A stretch of DNA of 64,000 nucleotides from Anaerolinea thermophila (GTDB lineage: Bacteria > Chloroflexota > Anaerolineae > Anaerolineales > Anaerolineaceae), in assembly GCF_020723905.1 (NCBI RefSeq), contig NZ_DYHZ01000002.1, positions 124,001-188,000 on the forward strand, in the 5' to 3' direction. Every line of letters begins with the position of its first letter. The first letter of the stretch is position 1. Made by a program: the position numbers and the translations under genes. This document shows positions 38,012 through 48,700 of the stretch, one piece after another. Below the pieces are notes generated by a model. It was not told where the DNA came from. It saw only the letters and a list, made by a program, of their open reading frames with translations, and ran no database searches.

Positions 38012-40566
38012 GTTGCACCCGTCTCGATCCGTTAGAGGATACTGAAACTTCCAGTTTCAGCCTTAGGCTTTCCAGCCGCTCCAGGTTGCACCCGTCTCGA
38101 TCCGTTAGAGGATACTGAAACTTTGCGTCCCAGCATGTTTGTCAAGTAAGACCGTAAGTTGCACCCGTCTCGATCCGTTAGAGGATACTGAAACGTCTGG
38201 ATATACCCAGTTTTCTGGCAGCCTCAGATGTTGCACCCGTCTCGATCCGTTAGAGGATACTGAAACCTTCGCGAAGTTCCTTTAACGTGCATGCACGAGT
38301 GCGTTGCACCCGTCTCGATCCGTTAGAGGATACTGAAACGGTCAGATGGTTGTGGTATCCGGTCATTCCGGGGACGTTGCACCCGTCTCGATCCGTTAGA
38401 GGATACTGAAACACGCTGTCGCAAAAATGGTACTCGAAAACCAATTGCGTTGCACCCGTCTCGATCCGTTAGAGGATACTGAAACCTCTTTCAACGAAAA
38501 TGAATTCGACCAAATGGTTAGTTGCACCCGTCTCGATCCGTTAGAGGATACTGAAACACTAGGCTGCAACTCATCTTTGCTCTTGCGAACAGCAGTTGCA
38601 CCCGTCTCGATCCGTTAGAGGATACTGAAACTCCGGACGACACAGCGGTTATTCTGGATGGTGAGCCGTTGCACCCGTCTCGATCCGTTAGAGGATACTG
38701 AAACTGAATTACAACCATTTTGGTCACCCGACTGCTAAACGTTGCACCCGTCTCGATCCGTTAGAGGATACTGAAACAAATAATGTTAGATGTGTCTATT
38801 TTGAGGGATTGAGTTGCACCCGTCTCGATCCGTTAGAGGATACTGAAACCACGTTTGGTGTTAGTCGGAATCTTCAGTGCCAGCAAGTTGCACCCGTCTC
38901 GATCCGTTAGAGGATACTGAAACCCGAATTCTGTGTTGAGTTCAGCGAGAATGATTTTGTTGCACCCGTCTCGATCCGTTAGAGGATACTGAAACATTCA
39001 GGCATTTTTTCTTTTACGCTTATCCATTCCAGTTGCACCCGTCTCGATCCGTTAGAGGATACTGAAACGATGAATGGCAATTGCGATGACGTTTTCTTGT
39101 AGCGGTTGCACCCGTCTCGATCCGTTAGAGGATACTGAAACGGGATATTGACAAGCCCGAGGTAGTCGATGATGACAGTTGCACCCGTCTCGATCCGTTA
39201 GAGGATACTGAAACTCTTTTCCTAACCACTGCAATCTCTCAACTTTCTTTGTTGCACCCGTCTCGATCCGTTAGAGGATACTGAAACCTCTCCATCACTG
39301 GCAATAACTTTGAGCAAGTTTTGTTGCACCCGTCTCGATCCGTTAGAGGATACTGAAACCAATCACCTAGACAGTGTTTTTTGATGGCGTTCTCCGTTGC
39401 ACCCGTCTCGATCCGTTAGAGGATACTGAAACATCTACGCGTTGACCGCCACTCCCACGTGCCTGGTTTGTTGCACCCGTCTCGATCCGTTAGAGGATAC
39501 TGAAACAATTGGCGGGAGTTCGTACGCGCGTTGGTTTCTAGGTTGCACCCGTCTCGATCCGTTAGAGGATACTGAAACCGCGGACGTACGCTTCCGCAAC
39601 GGGTTAGCCCGAAGTTGCACCCGTCTCGATCCGTTAGAGGATACTGAAACGTAAATGGGATGAACTGTATAAAAATGTTGATATTTAGTTGCACCCGTCT
39701 CGATCCGTTAGAGGATACTGAAACCAAGTAAGGAAAAATGGGTTGAACTTCCAACCCAAAAGTTGCACCCGTCTCGATCCGTTAGAGGATACTGAAACGT
39801 GCGCGACGGTTTCGAAGGCAAACTGAACCAGCGGTTGCACCCGTCTCGATCCGTTAGAGGATACTGAAACAACGCAGTCAGCCCTAATCCGTCATAGCCC
39901 GTATACTGGTTGCACCCGTCTCGATCCGTTAGAGGATACTGAAACTCCTCACCGCTGGTCAGCAGGCACTCACCATCACCTGTTGCACCCGTCTCGATCC
40001 GTTAGAGGATACTGAAACTATGTATGCAAACTGTGATGCCGCATGTGCATCAAAGTTGCACCCGTCTCGATCCGTTAGAGGATACTGAAACGTTGAACAA
40101 CATCAAACTTTCATATCAGAGTTTTCGTTGCACCCGTCTCGATCCGTTAGAGGATACTGAAACCTGTCTCAGAATATGTCGAAGAAAACGACCTCGTGAA
40201 AGTTGCACCCGTCTCGATCCGTTAGAGGATACTGAAACTGTTTTACGGCATACTCGGCAAGGCTTGCGTAAAAGTTGTTGCACCCGTCTCGATCCGTTAG
40301 AGGATACTGAAACAACTGGTCAAATTTGATAAATTAGGTCCAAATACTGTTGCACCCGTCTCGATCCGTTAGAGGATACTGAAACGAATTTTCGGGTTCG
40401 GATTGCTTACCCTTCGTTTTGTTGCACCCGTCTCGATCCGTTAGAGGATACTGAAACATGCTGTGGGGAGACCCCGGCATCGGGAAAACGGCGTTGCACC
40501 CGTCTCGATCCGTTAGAGGATACTGAAACCACGCTGGCGGGCTAGAAAAAGACTGAGACAAAGATT

Positions 40567-40839
40567 GTTGCACCCGTCTCGATCCGTTAGAGGATACCCC
40601 CCATTCGGGGGGTCTTCGACTGAAACTCCTTCGATTGTGGGTTGAGCCCACGGGGGCGTTGCACCCGTCTCGATCCGTTAGAGGATACCCCCCATTCGGG
40701 GGGTCTTCGACTGAAACTCCTTCGATTGTGGGTGGAGCCCATGGGGGACATTGCATCCGTCTCAATCCGGGGGAAGATACCCCCTGTTCAGAGGGCTTTG
40801 ATGGATACTCTTTTCCCTTGATTGCGGGTTTGCCTGCTG
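40567..40839 (+). repeat. Three tandem 91-bp composite repeat units at the distal end of the array
   Basis: Units start at 40567, 40658 and about 40749. In the first two the normal repeat is split after GAGGATA by the same 23-base insert containing CCCCCCATTCGGGGGG, then resumes CTGAAAC, followed by nearly the same spacer-like sequence (TCCTTCGATTGTGGGT...). The third is a diverged copy of the whole composite (TTGCATCCGTCTCAATCC...). They mark the oldest, decayed end of the array. Confidence 0.85.
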
Positions 40840-41031
40840 GAATCGTTGCTCTTGTCCCAATCCTTTTATGAGGTTTCAACCTTTCGAGAGGCAATGTGAT
40901 GATGACATTCTATCTTCCCTTGCATTCGTCCCAGTGAGCCTTCGATTTCCCCCTTATGTTGCTGATTGCCACAGCATGGCGTAGTTTGCATAGCCCTCCT
41001 GTTCACCCCCGGGAAACCCCGTGCAAAATGG

Positions 41032-41037
41032 TATAAT
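41032..41037 (+). promoter_or_regulatory. Extended -10 promoter, leaderless start of the DsbA-like gene
   Basis: TGGTATAAT with the ATG at 41044 only six bases after the box and no ribosome site. Confidence 0.65.
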
Positions 41038-41043
41038 CAACCT

Positions 41044-41784
41044 ATGGACGAACAAAACACCCCTTTAAAGGTATCGAACGCGGCGCCGCGCCGCAATCTC
41101 CGCTGGTTGTACCTGTTACCGGTTGCTTTTGCCCTGGGTTTTGCAGTGGCTTATTTTGCCTTTGCCATCCCGTTGCAGAAAGAGGTTCGCACGCTGAAGG
41201 CGCAACTTGCACAGGCTGGATCGGTGGTGGACGTTCCGGAGCAGGTCAAACGCTACGAGGTGCCTGTGGATGACGACCCCGTCTTTGGTCCTGCCGATGC
41301 TCCCATCACCATCATTGAATTCAGCGATTACGAGTGCCCCTTCTGCCGCAAATGGCATCTGGAGGTCTGGCCCCGCATTCAGGAAGAGTTTGGCGATCAG
41401 GTGCGCCTGGTGTACCGTGATTTTCCCCTGTACGGCTTGCACGCCAATGCCGCTCCCTCTGCCGAAGCCGCCAACTGCGCTGGAGAACAGGGTAAGTACT
41501 GGGAATATCACAACGGTCTGTTTTCCTATCAGGGCGGGTACAGCCGTTCCGCGTTTGAAGAAATCGGCAAGCAGGTGGGACTGGATATGAATGCCTTTAC
41601 CCGATGCCTGGACGAACAGCGCTATAAAGAAGAGGTCGAAGCGGACTATGCCTATGCCGCCGATCTGGGCGTGCAGTCTACCCCAACATTTTTCATCAAC
41701 GGGCTGGCGCTGATTGGCGCGCAGCCGTATGAAGTTTTCCAGCAGGTCATTCAAATGGAACTCAACGGGGAAATCCCCCGATAG
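41044..41784 (+). CDS. DsbA-family thiol oxidoreductase, membrane anchored
   Basis: A 246-residue protein with a basic N-terminus, one membrane anchor (WLYLLPVAFALGFAVAYFAFAI), a short coiled segment, and an extracellular thioredoxin-like DsbA domain. The active site is CPFC in EFSDYECPFCRKWH, and the cis-proline loop is QSTPTFFING. It probably introduces or rearranges disulfides in exported proteins, as in the BdbD/DsbA-like anchored proteins. The start at 41044 is chosen because TATAAT lies six bases before it; a longer in-frame extension would begin inside the promoter. Confidence 0.88.
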   Translation: MDEQNTPLKVSNAAPRRNLRWLYLLPVAFALGFAVAYFAFAIPLQKEVRTLKAQLAQAGSVVDVPEQVKRYEVPVDDDPVFGPADAPITIIEFSDYECPFCRKWHLEVWPRIQEEFGDQVRLVYRDFPLYGLHANAAPSAEAANCAGEQGKYWEYHNGLFSYQGGYSRSAFEEIGKQVGLDMNAFTRCLDEQRYKEEVEADYAYAADLGVQSTPTFFINGLALIGAQPYEVFQQVIQMELNGEIPR

Positions 41785-41810
41785 GGCGCGCGGGATGGCG
41801 CCTTTTTCTT
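41785..41810 (+). terminator. Intrinsic terminator after the DsbA-like gene
   Basis: GGCGC...GCGCC stem followed by TTTTTCTTTT directly after the stop codon. Confidence 0.75.
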
Positions 41811-41837
41811 TTGCCATAGCCATTCAGGAGGGATGAA

Positions 41838-42494
41838 ATGAAACGCTATATCACCGTGGCGGGAAATATTGGCGTGGGGAAATCCACGCTGGTTGAACTG
41901 CTGTGTGCCAGACTGGGCTGGCAACCTTTCTACGAGCCCGAGGCGCACAACCCCTATCTCTCGGACTTCTATCAGGATATGGCGGCGTGGGGCTTTCACT
42001 CACAGGTCTTCTTCCTTGCCAACCGCCTTCAGATTCATCGCCAGATCATCCTTTTCCCCGGATCGGTGGTGCAGGACCGCTCGGTGTACGAAGATGCCGA
42101 AATCTTCGCTGCCAACCTGTACCGGCAAGGCTACCTGAGCGAGCGCGATTACGCCACGTATCGCGCCCTCTATCAGGGCATTGTGGAGTTTCTGCCCCCG
42201 CCCGATCTGGTCATTTACCTGCGTGCCCGCCCGGAAACCCTGATGGAACGCATTGCCCGGCGCAACCGCGATTACGAACGTGGCATCTCCCGCGAGTATC
42301 TGGAAGCGCTCAACGACCTTTACGAGCACTGGATTGAGTCCTTCACCCTTTGCCCGGTACTCACCGTGCCCGCCGACCACTTAAATTACGTTGCGCACCC
42401 CCGTCATTTAGAACTGGTGGTGCGCAAAATCAACGAAAAACTTGCCGGGAAAGAAGAAGTAATCTTCGACCCGCAGGAAATCGCTCAGATCTAA
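41838..42494 (+). CDS. Deoxynucleoside kinase (dAK/dGK/dCK family)
   Basis: A 218-residue kinase that phosphorylates deoxyadenosine, deoxyguanosine or deoxycytidine in nucleotide salvage. It has the P-loop GNIGVGKST at residues 9-17, a FYEPEAHNPYLSDFY substrate block, VQDRSVYEDAEIFA (the DRS motif) and a LID with RRNRDYERGI. GGAGGGATGA precedes the ATG. The exact base specificity cannot be read from sequence alone. Confidence 0.9.
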   Translation: MKRYITVAGNIGVGKSTLVELLCARLGWQPFYEPEAHNPYLSDFYQDMAAWGFHSQVFFLANRLQIHRQIILFPGSVVQDRSVYEDAEIFAANLYRQGYLSERDYATYRALYQGIVEFLPPPDLVIYLRARPETLMERIARRNRDYERGISREYLEALNDLYEHWIESFTLCPVLTVPADHLNYVAHPRHLELVVRKINEKLAGKEEVIFDPQEIAQI

Positions 42495-42509
42495 TCGCAG
42501 GAACGACGA

Positions 42510-42770
42510 TTAGCGTGGCTCGACAATGAGTTTAATGGCGGTGCGAACCTTGCCATCAATTTCAACGTCCACAAACTCCGGTACAGCGACGATGGAAATT
42601 CCGTCTTCTGCAAGATACCCTTTTGCCAGTACGAGTGCTTTGATGGCTTGATTGACCGCTCCGGCGCCAATTGCCTGCACTTCGGCATGCTTATGTTCGC
42701 GTATGACCCCGGCAATTGCCCCCGCAACCGCCGCAGTGCGCGAATTTGCCTTTACTTTGATTACGTCCAT
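42510..42770 (-). CDS. spoVS: Stage V sporulation protein S family (SpoVS)
   Basis: An 86-residue SpoVS protein, nearly invariant in its family: MDVIKVKANSRTAAVAGAIAGVIREH, EVQAIGAGAVNQAIKAL, and a C-terminal FVDVEIDGKVRTAIKLIVEP. These are small RNA- or nucleic-acid-binding ALBA-like proteins that affect sporulation and division in Bacillus but are also common in non-sporulating Chloroflexota. Its presence is therefore not evidence of sporulation. The ATG at 42770 has AAGGAG seven bases upstream; a TTG six bases earlier lies too close to it. Confidence 0.95.
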   Translation of the reverse strand: MDVIKVKANSRTAAVAGAIAGVIREHKHAEVQAIGAGAVNQAIKALVLAKGYLAEDGISIVAVPEFVDVEIDGKVRTAIKLIVEPR

Positions 42771-43146
42771 CGCCAATCTCCTTCCTTGTTGTTCAGTGTT
42801 TACAGGATGTTGCTCAATGCACTGGGGGCATGAACATACCTTAAAATAAATTTTAACGGAATCAGGTTATAGTTTCAAGGTTTCAATCTATATCATTTTA
42901 GTACAATTTCTAAAAAAGCACAAATTTTTCCATGGTTTGCACAGACTTTTTCTGAAAAAAAATTCATCAAAGCCTTTTCCGGGGGGAATTCTGGCAACAG
43001 CCTGACAATTTTTCTCCTTCACCCATCGCTTTTCCCGAAGGGGTGCCAGGCGCGTACGGGACAGGTTGCCTTTCCACTTCAAAATGACCGTGGTTGCCTG
43101 CTTTTTAAACCTGCCTCATTCGCCTGCCCTCAGATATAATGAGCGT
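42771..43146. promoter_or_regulatory. Intergenic region between spoVS and recJ
   Basis: This 376-base region holds no convincing gene. It contains the spoVS promoter on the minus strand: TTGAAA (42873-42878), 17-base spacer, TAAAAT (42850-42855). Close to its right end is the recJ -10 box TATAAT at 43135-43140. The AT-rich middle (about 42880-42970) shows nothing recognisable. Confidence 0.6.
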
Positions 43147-45450
43147 ATGTTCCAGTGGATTGAACCGGTCGAGAACCACATTCCCCCCGCTTTGCTGGAG
43201 GTGACGGGCGGTCAAACGCTGGTGGCGCGCATTCTGGCTCACCGCGGCATTACCGATCCACAGCGCGCCCGTGCCTTCCTTGATCCGGATTTCTATCAGC
43301 CCGCGCCCCCAGAAGACCTGCCCGGCATGGAAATCGCCTGTCAGCGCATCTTTAAAGCGATCCGCGGCGGCGAACGCATCTGGATCTGGGGTGATTTTGA
43401 CGTGGATGGACAGACTGCCACCTCCCTGCTGGTGCAAACGCTGCGCTGGCTGGGAGCCAATCCGCGCTTTCATGTACCGGTACGGGAGAAAGAAGGGCAT
43501 GGTGTCAACATTCCCTACCTGGAACGCATCCTCGCGCAGGGTGCCGATTTGATGATCACCTGTGACACCGGCATCACTGCCTTTGAGGCGCTGGAATATG
43601 CCCGCCAGCATGGTCTGGAAGTCGTCGTCACCGACCATCACCTGCTGGGTGAAGATCTGCCGCCCGCACTGGCGCATCTGACCCCGCGATTGCTCCCCGA
43701 AAGCCACCCCATGACCGGTTTGCCGGGGGTGGGGGTGGCGTATCAACTGGCACTGGCGCTGTTGACGCGCGCCGGCCAGCCAGAACGGGCAAATGACCTG
43801 CTCGATCTGGTGGCGCTGGGCATTGTCGCGGATGTTGCCCTGCAAACCGACGATACCCGTTACCTGCTTCAGCGGGGATTACAGGTACTGCGCCGCGGCA
43901 AACGCGTGGGCTTGCGGGCAATTCTGGATCGCGCTGAAGTTTCGCCCCTATGGTTAAATGAAGAACATCTGGGCTTTGTGCTGGCGCCCCGTCTCAACGC
44001 ACTGGGGCGGCTGGGCGATGCCAATCCAGCCGTGGAACTGCTCACCACAGAGGATGAAGAGCGGGCGCGGGTGCTGGCAGGGGAACTGGAAATCCTCAAT
44101 GCCCGCCGTCAATTCCTTACTGCACAGGTGCTGGCAGCGGCGGAAGACCGCCTGCGCGCCGATTCGTCCCTCCTGCGCTCGCCGGTGCTGATTCTGGATA
44201 ACCCCGAATGGGCCCCCGGAGTGGTGGGCATTGCTGCGGCGCAACTGGTGCAGCGCTATCATCGTCCGACCATTTTGCTCAGCGGATCGTCAAGCGGCAT
44301 GCTGCGTGGGTCGGCGCGATCCATTGAAGGGGTGGACATCACCGCCGCCATTAGCGCCTGTAAAGACCTCCTGATAGGCTTTGGTGGGCATCCCATGGCG
44401 GCAGGGCTTGCCCTGATGGCGGATCAACTGCCTGCCTTGCGCAACTGTCTGGCGCGGCAGGTGCAGGCGCAACTGGATGCGCAGGGCGGCTTACCCGAAC
44501 GCACCCTGCAACTGGAAGCCGTTTTGCGCCTGGAAGAGATCCATCTGGACGTTGCCGAAGCCCTGGAAAGCCTGGCACCGTTTGGCCCCGGCAACCCCAC
44601 CCCGGGCTTGCTGGTGCTGGATGTGCGTATCAACAATGTCATTACCATCGGGCGAAATGATGACCATCTGCGCATTACCATCGAGGACCGTGCCGGTAAC
44701 GAGCGTGAAGTCCTGTGGTGGGGAGGTGCTGGCTACGATTTGCCTGACGGCTGGTTTGACCTTGCCTGTACCCTGCGGGCTTCCACCTATCAGGGTAGTC
44801 GCGGCGTGCAGGTGGAGTGGCTGGACTGGCGTCCTCATCAGATGGAACAGATTGACCTGTACGGCTTGCTCGAGGTGGAGGATCACCGGGACGAGGCGCA
44901 CCCCCTGCCGCTTCTGGAACGCCTGCTGACAGAAGATCCCATGGCGCAGGTATGGGGCGAAGCCGAGGCACTGGATCGACTGCGTGAGCATGCTCGCGAC
45001 CGCACTGCCTTGCAGCCCGCCGAAACGCTCATCATCTGGACGCCCCCGCCTTCCAACCATGTTCTGCGCAAGGTGATGGAGCAGGTTAAACCCCATCGGG
45101 TGGTGCTGTTTGGTGTGGATCCGCAAACCGCCGGGATGGATGCCTTCCTGCAACGGCTGGCTGGTCTGGTCAAGTTTATCCTGCAGCAGAACCGCACCGT
45201 CACGCTGGAAAAACTGGCAGGTCTGACGGCGCAAAGCGAGGCGGCAGTACGCCTGGGGTTGTGCTATCTGGAAGCCTGCGGTTTCGTGCGTGTGCGTTTT
45301 ACCGATACCGGCGTGACGCTTTCCGAGGGTACGCGTCAGCCAACCGGTGAAGCGCCCGTTTTCCAGAAACAGTTGCAGACTGCGCTGGATGAGACTGCCG
45401 CGTACCGGCGTTTTTATCACAGTGCCGGGCGCATTACTCTTTTTTCATAG
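43147..45450 (+). CDS. recJ: Single-stranded-DNA exonuclease RecJ
   Basis: A 767-residue DHH-family 5'-3' ssDNA exonuclease for recombination and repair. Motifs: WGDFDVDGQTA (motif I), CDTGI (motif II), TDHH at residues 162-165 (motif III), GLPGVGVAYQLALALL, and the DHHA1 domain with SRSIEGVDITAAI-like GSARSIEGVD, then FGGHPMAAG, followed by an OB-fold region. The C-terminal 200 residues carry an extra winged-helix-like part (LEKLAGLTAQSEAAVRLGLCYLEACGFV) common in Chloroflexota RecJ. The ATG at 43147 is six bases after TATAAT with no ribosome site, so a leaderless start is chosen over an in-frame start 81 bases upstream. Confidence 0.93.
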   Translation: MFQWIEPVENHIPPALLEVTGGQTLVARILAHRGITDPQRARAFLDPDFYQPAPPEDLPGMEIACQRIFKAIRGGERIWIWGDFDVDGQTATSLLVQTLRWLGANPRFHVPVREKEGHGVNIPYLERILAQGADLMITCDTGITAFEALEYARQHGLEVVVTDHHLLGEDLPPALAHLTPRLLPESHPMTGLPGVGVAYQLALALLTRAGQPERANDLLDLVALGIVADVALQTDDTRYLLQRGLQVLRRGKRVGLRAILDRAEVSPLWLNEEHLGFVLAPRLNALGRLGDANPAVELLTTEDEERARVLAGELEILNARRQFLTAQVLAAAEDRLRADSSLLRSPVLILDNPEWAPGVVGIAAAQLVQRYHRPTILLSGSSSGMLRGSARSIEGVDITAAISACKDLLIGFGGHPMAAGLALMADQLPALRNCLARQVQAQLDAQGGLPERTLQLEAVLRLEEIHLDVAEALESLAPFGPGNPTPGLLVLDVRINNVITIGRNDDHLRITIEDRAGNEREVLWWGGAGYDLPDGWFDLACTLRASTYQGSRGVQVEWLDWRPHQMEQIDLYGLLEVEDHRDEAHPLPLLERLLTEDPMAQVWGEAEALDRLREHARDRTALQPAETLIIWTPPPSNHVLRKVMEQVKPHRVVLFGVDPQTAGMDAFLQRLAGLVKFILQQNRTVTLEKLAGLTAQSEAAVRLGLCYLEACGFVRVRFTDTGVTLSEGTRQPTGEAPVFQKQLQTALDETAAYRRFYHSAGRITLFS

Positions 45451-45732
45451 GGAGACCGCAACGTTTTTATCAAAATTCTGCGCCGCTGAAAAAGAAGTCA
45501 GTGTCGGTGGGCACTTTGTACTCACAGGAAGGTATTGTGTCTAAAAAAATGGTTGAGAGGTTTTGTGACAAATCCCGTTTTTTGTTAAGAAATATATTAC
45601 TATCCGATTTAGATGTTTGGACATAAACTCTTTAGATTGACGGGTCTTAACCTGTCCAGACCAGTGAAAACGCAAAGATATCTGCAGGGGGCAGAATCAT
45701 ATATCTGAAATAATTTTTACAGGAGTGTGGTT

Positions 45733-48700
45733 ATGAGCAATCGTCAAAAAATTACCCTGGATGGCAATGAGGCGGTTGCGCGGGTTGCTTACCGCGCCAG
45801 CGAAGTCATTGCCATTTACCCCATCACCCCTTCTTCCGCCATGGGAGAGTGGTCGGATGAATGGATGGCAAAGAAGGTCAAGAATCTCTGGGGAACTGTG
45901 CCGCTGGTGGTGGAAATGCAATCTGAGGGCGGCGCCGCCGGTGCGGTGCATGGCGCACTGCAATCCGGGGCTTTGTGCACCACCTTCACCGCTTCGCAAG
46001 GCTTGCTCCTGATGATTCCCAATATGTACAAAATCGCCGGTGAACTCACTCCGCTGGTGATTCACGTTTCAGCGCGGGCTCTGGCGGCGCAGGCGCTCTC
46101 CATCTTTGGCGATCATTCCGACGTGATGTCTACTCGCCAGACTGGCTTTGCACTGCTGGCTTCGCGCTCGGTGCAGGAAGCCCACGATATGGCGCTCATC
46201 GCCCATGCCGCTACACTGGAATCTCGCGTGCCCTTCCTGCATTTCTTCGATGGATTCCGCACTTCTCACGAAGTACAGAAGATCGAGGAACTCACCGAAG
46301 ACGACATGCGCGCAATGATCTCCGATGAACTCATCGCCGAGCACCGCAAGCGCGCCCTCAGCCCCGATCATCCCGTCCTGCGCGGGACTGCCCAGAACCC
46401 CGATGTGTACTTCCAGGGACGTGAGACAGTCAACCCCTTCTATGCCCGTTGCCCGGAAATCGTTCAGAAGACCATGGATCGCTTTGCCCAACTGACCGGG
46501 CGGGCGTATCACCTCTTTGAGTATGCTGGCGCACCGGATGCCGAGCGCGTCATCATCCTGATGGGCTCTGGCGCTGAAACCGCCGAGGAAACCGCTAAAT
46601 ATCTGGTGAATCGCGGTGAGAAGGTTGGTGTGGTTACCGTGCACCTGTACCGTCCCTTCTCCGCCAGGCACCTGCTGGCAGCGCTTCCTGCCACTACCCG
46701 AGCCATTGCCGTCCTTGACCGTACCAAAGAACCCGGTTCGGCGGGCGAGCCCCTGTATCAGGATGTGGTTACCGCCATCGCCGAAGGATTGGCGGGTGGC
46801 TTTGCTCCCTTCAAGACCATGCCCACCGTTATTGGCGGACGCTATGGTCTGTCTTCCAAAGAGTTCACCCCCGGCATGGTCAAAGCCGTATTCGATGAAC
46901 TCCAGAAGAACCAGCCCAAGAATCACTTCACTGTGGGCATCGTTGATGATGTCTCCTTCACCAGCCTGGAGTACGACCCCGACTTAGAAATCCTCGACTC
47001 CTCCACTGTGCAGTGTGTCTTCTTTGGTCTGGGCTCGGATGGTACAGTGGGCGCCAACAAAAACTCCATCAAGATCATCGGCGAGGAAACCGAAAACCAC
47101 GCTCAGGGCTACTTCGTGTACGACTCCAAGAAATCCGGCTCGGTGACTATCTCACACCTGCGCTTTGGACCCAAACCTTTGCGCGCTCCGTACCTCATCC
47201 GTCAGGCCGATTTCGTTGCCTGCCACCAGTTCTCGTTCCTGGAGCGGCTGGATATTACCCGCTACGCCAAACCCGGCGCAGTCTTCCTGCTGAACAGCAT
47301 TTACGGACCGGATGAGGTTTGGGATCACCTGCCGCGCGAGGTACAGAAGGATATCATCGAGAAGAAACTGAAGTTCTACGTCATTGATGCCTACGAAGTC
47401 GCCAACCGCACCGGCATGGGACAGCGCATCAACACCATCATGCAGACCTGCTTCTTCGCCATCTCTGGTGTCCTGCCGCGCGATCAAGCCATTGCCGAAA
47501 TTAAGAAATCCATTGAAAAGACCTATGGCAGGCGTGGTGAAGCCGTGGTGCAGAAAAACTTCGAGGCGGTGGATCACACCCTGGCAAACCTGTATGAGGT
47601 CAAAGTGCCCGATCAGGTCACCAGCACCTTCAGCCGCCGCCCGGCGGTAGGTCCCGATGTGCCTGAGTTTGTGCGCGAAGTGCTGGCGCCGATGATGGTC
47701 TTTGAGGGTGATAACCTGCCCGTATCTGCCATGCCGGTAGACGGTACCTTCCCGACCGGAACCGCCCAGTACGAAAAGCGCAACATCGCGCTGGAAATCC
47801 CCGTCTGGGAGCCCGATTTGTGCATCCAGTGTGGTAAATGCGTCATGGTGTGTCCGCATGCGGTCATCCGCATGAAGGTGTACGAGCCGGAACTGCTGGC
47901 AAATGCTCCGGCAACCTTCAAGTCCACCGATGCCAAGTTCAAGGAATTCCCCAATTCGAAATTCACCATTCAGGTGGCGCCCGAAGACTGCACCGGATGC
48001 GCGCTGTGTGTGGAAGCCTGTCCTGCCAAAGATAAGACTCAGGTCGGGCGCAAAGCCATCAACATGGCGCCTCAACCGCCCCTCCGCGAACAGGAACGCG
48101 AGAACTGGAACTTCTTCCTCTCTTTACCGGATGTTGATCCCACGGCGATTTCGCCTACCACGGTCAAGAATTCGCAATTGCTCCGCCCGCTGTTTGAGTT
48201 CTCTGGCGCCTGCGCAGGCTGTGGCGAGACGCCTTACGTCAAACTGCTCTCGCAGTTATTCGGCGATCGTGCGGTGATTGCCAATGCCACCGGCTGTTCC
48301 TCGATTTACGGCGGCAACCTGCCCACCACACCGTGGACGAAGAACGCCGAGGGGCGCGGTCCTGCCTGGTCCAACTCGCTCTTCGAAGATAACGCCGAGT
48401 TTGGGTTTGGCTTCCGCCTGACCATTGACAAACTCAACGAGTACGCCCGCGAACTGCTGGCGGATCTCTCCGGACTGGTGGGGAATGACCTGAGTGCCGC
48501 CATTCTGGAAGCCGACCAGAGCACTGAGGCGGGCATCCGTGAACAGCGTAAACGCGTTGCCGCGCTGAAGGAAATCCTCAAGGGCATCAAAGACCCGCGC
48601 GCTTTCAATCTGCTGAATGTAGCCGATTATCTGGTTCGCAAGAGCGTGTGGATTGTCGGTGGTGACGGCTGGGCATATGACATCGGCTACGGCGGTCTCG

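Larger units (their letters stand above)
30769..40529 (+). CRISPR. CRISPR array, about 134 intact 37-bp repeats, shared by I-B and III-B modules
   Basis: By reading every unit I count about 134 repeats that look identical: 37 bp, beginning GTTGCACCCG and ending GGATACTGAAAC. Spacers are about 35-39 bp and the period is 72-76 bp, apart from one unit of 55. The leader promoter on the left, the GAAAC end and the decayed units at the right show + strand transcription. A small hairpin ATCC-GTTAGA-GGAT sits just before the last eight bases ACTGAAAC, which would be the crRNA 5' handle after Cas6 cleavage. Open frames through the array are by-products of the repeat. Several spacer families, hairpin spacers and one truncated spacer are described as findings. 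Confidence 0.99.

Noticed and set aside
31647-40329. Many short ORFs across the array encoding repeats such as FQYPLTDRDGCN and SVSSNGSRRVQ
   Set aside because: They are translations of the CRISPR repeat, which has no stop codon in some frames; they have no ribosome sites and shift frame with spacer length.
42510-42770. SpoVS as evidence for sporulation
   Set aside because: The family is widespread in bacteria that do not sporulate, including Chloroflexota, and no other sporulation gene is seen here.
45541-45732. Rex-like redox operator or clear promoter upstream of nifJ
   Set aside because: TTGTGACAAAT near 45563 has only a half-site resemblance, and no well-spaced -35/-10 pair was found; the region is left unassigned.
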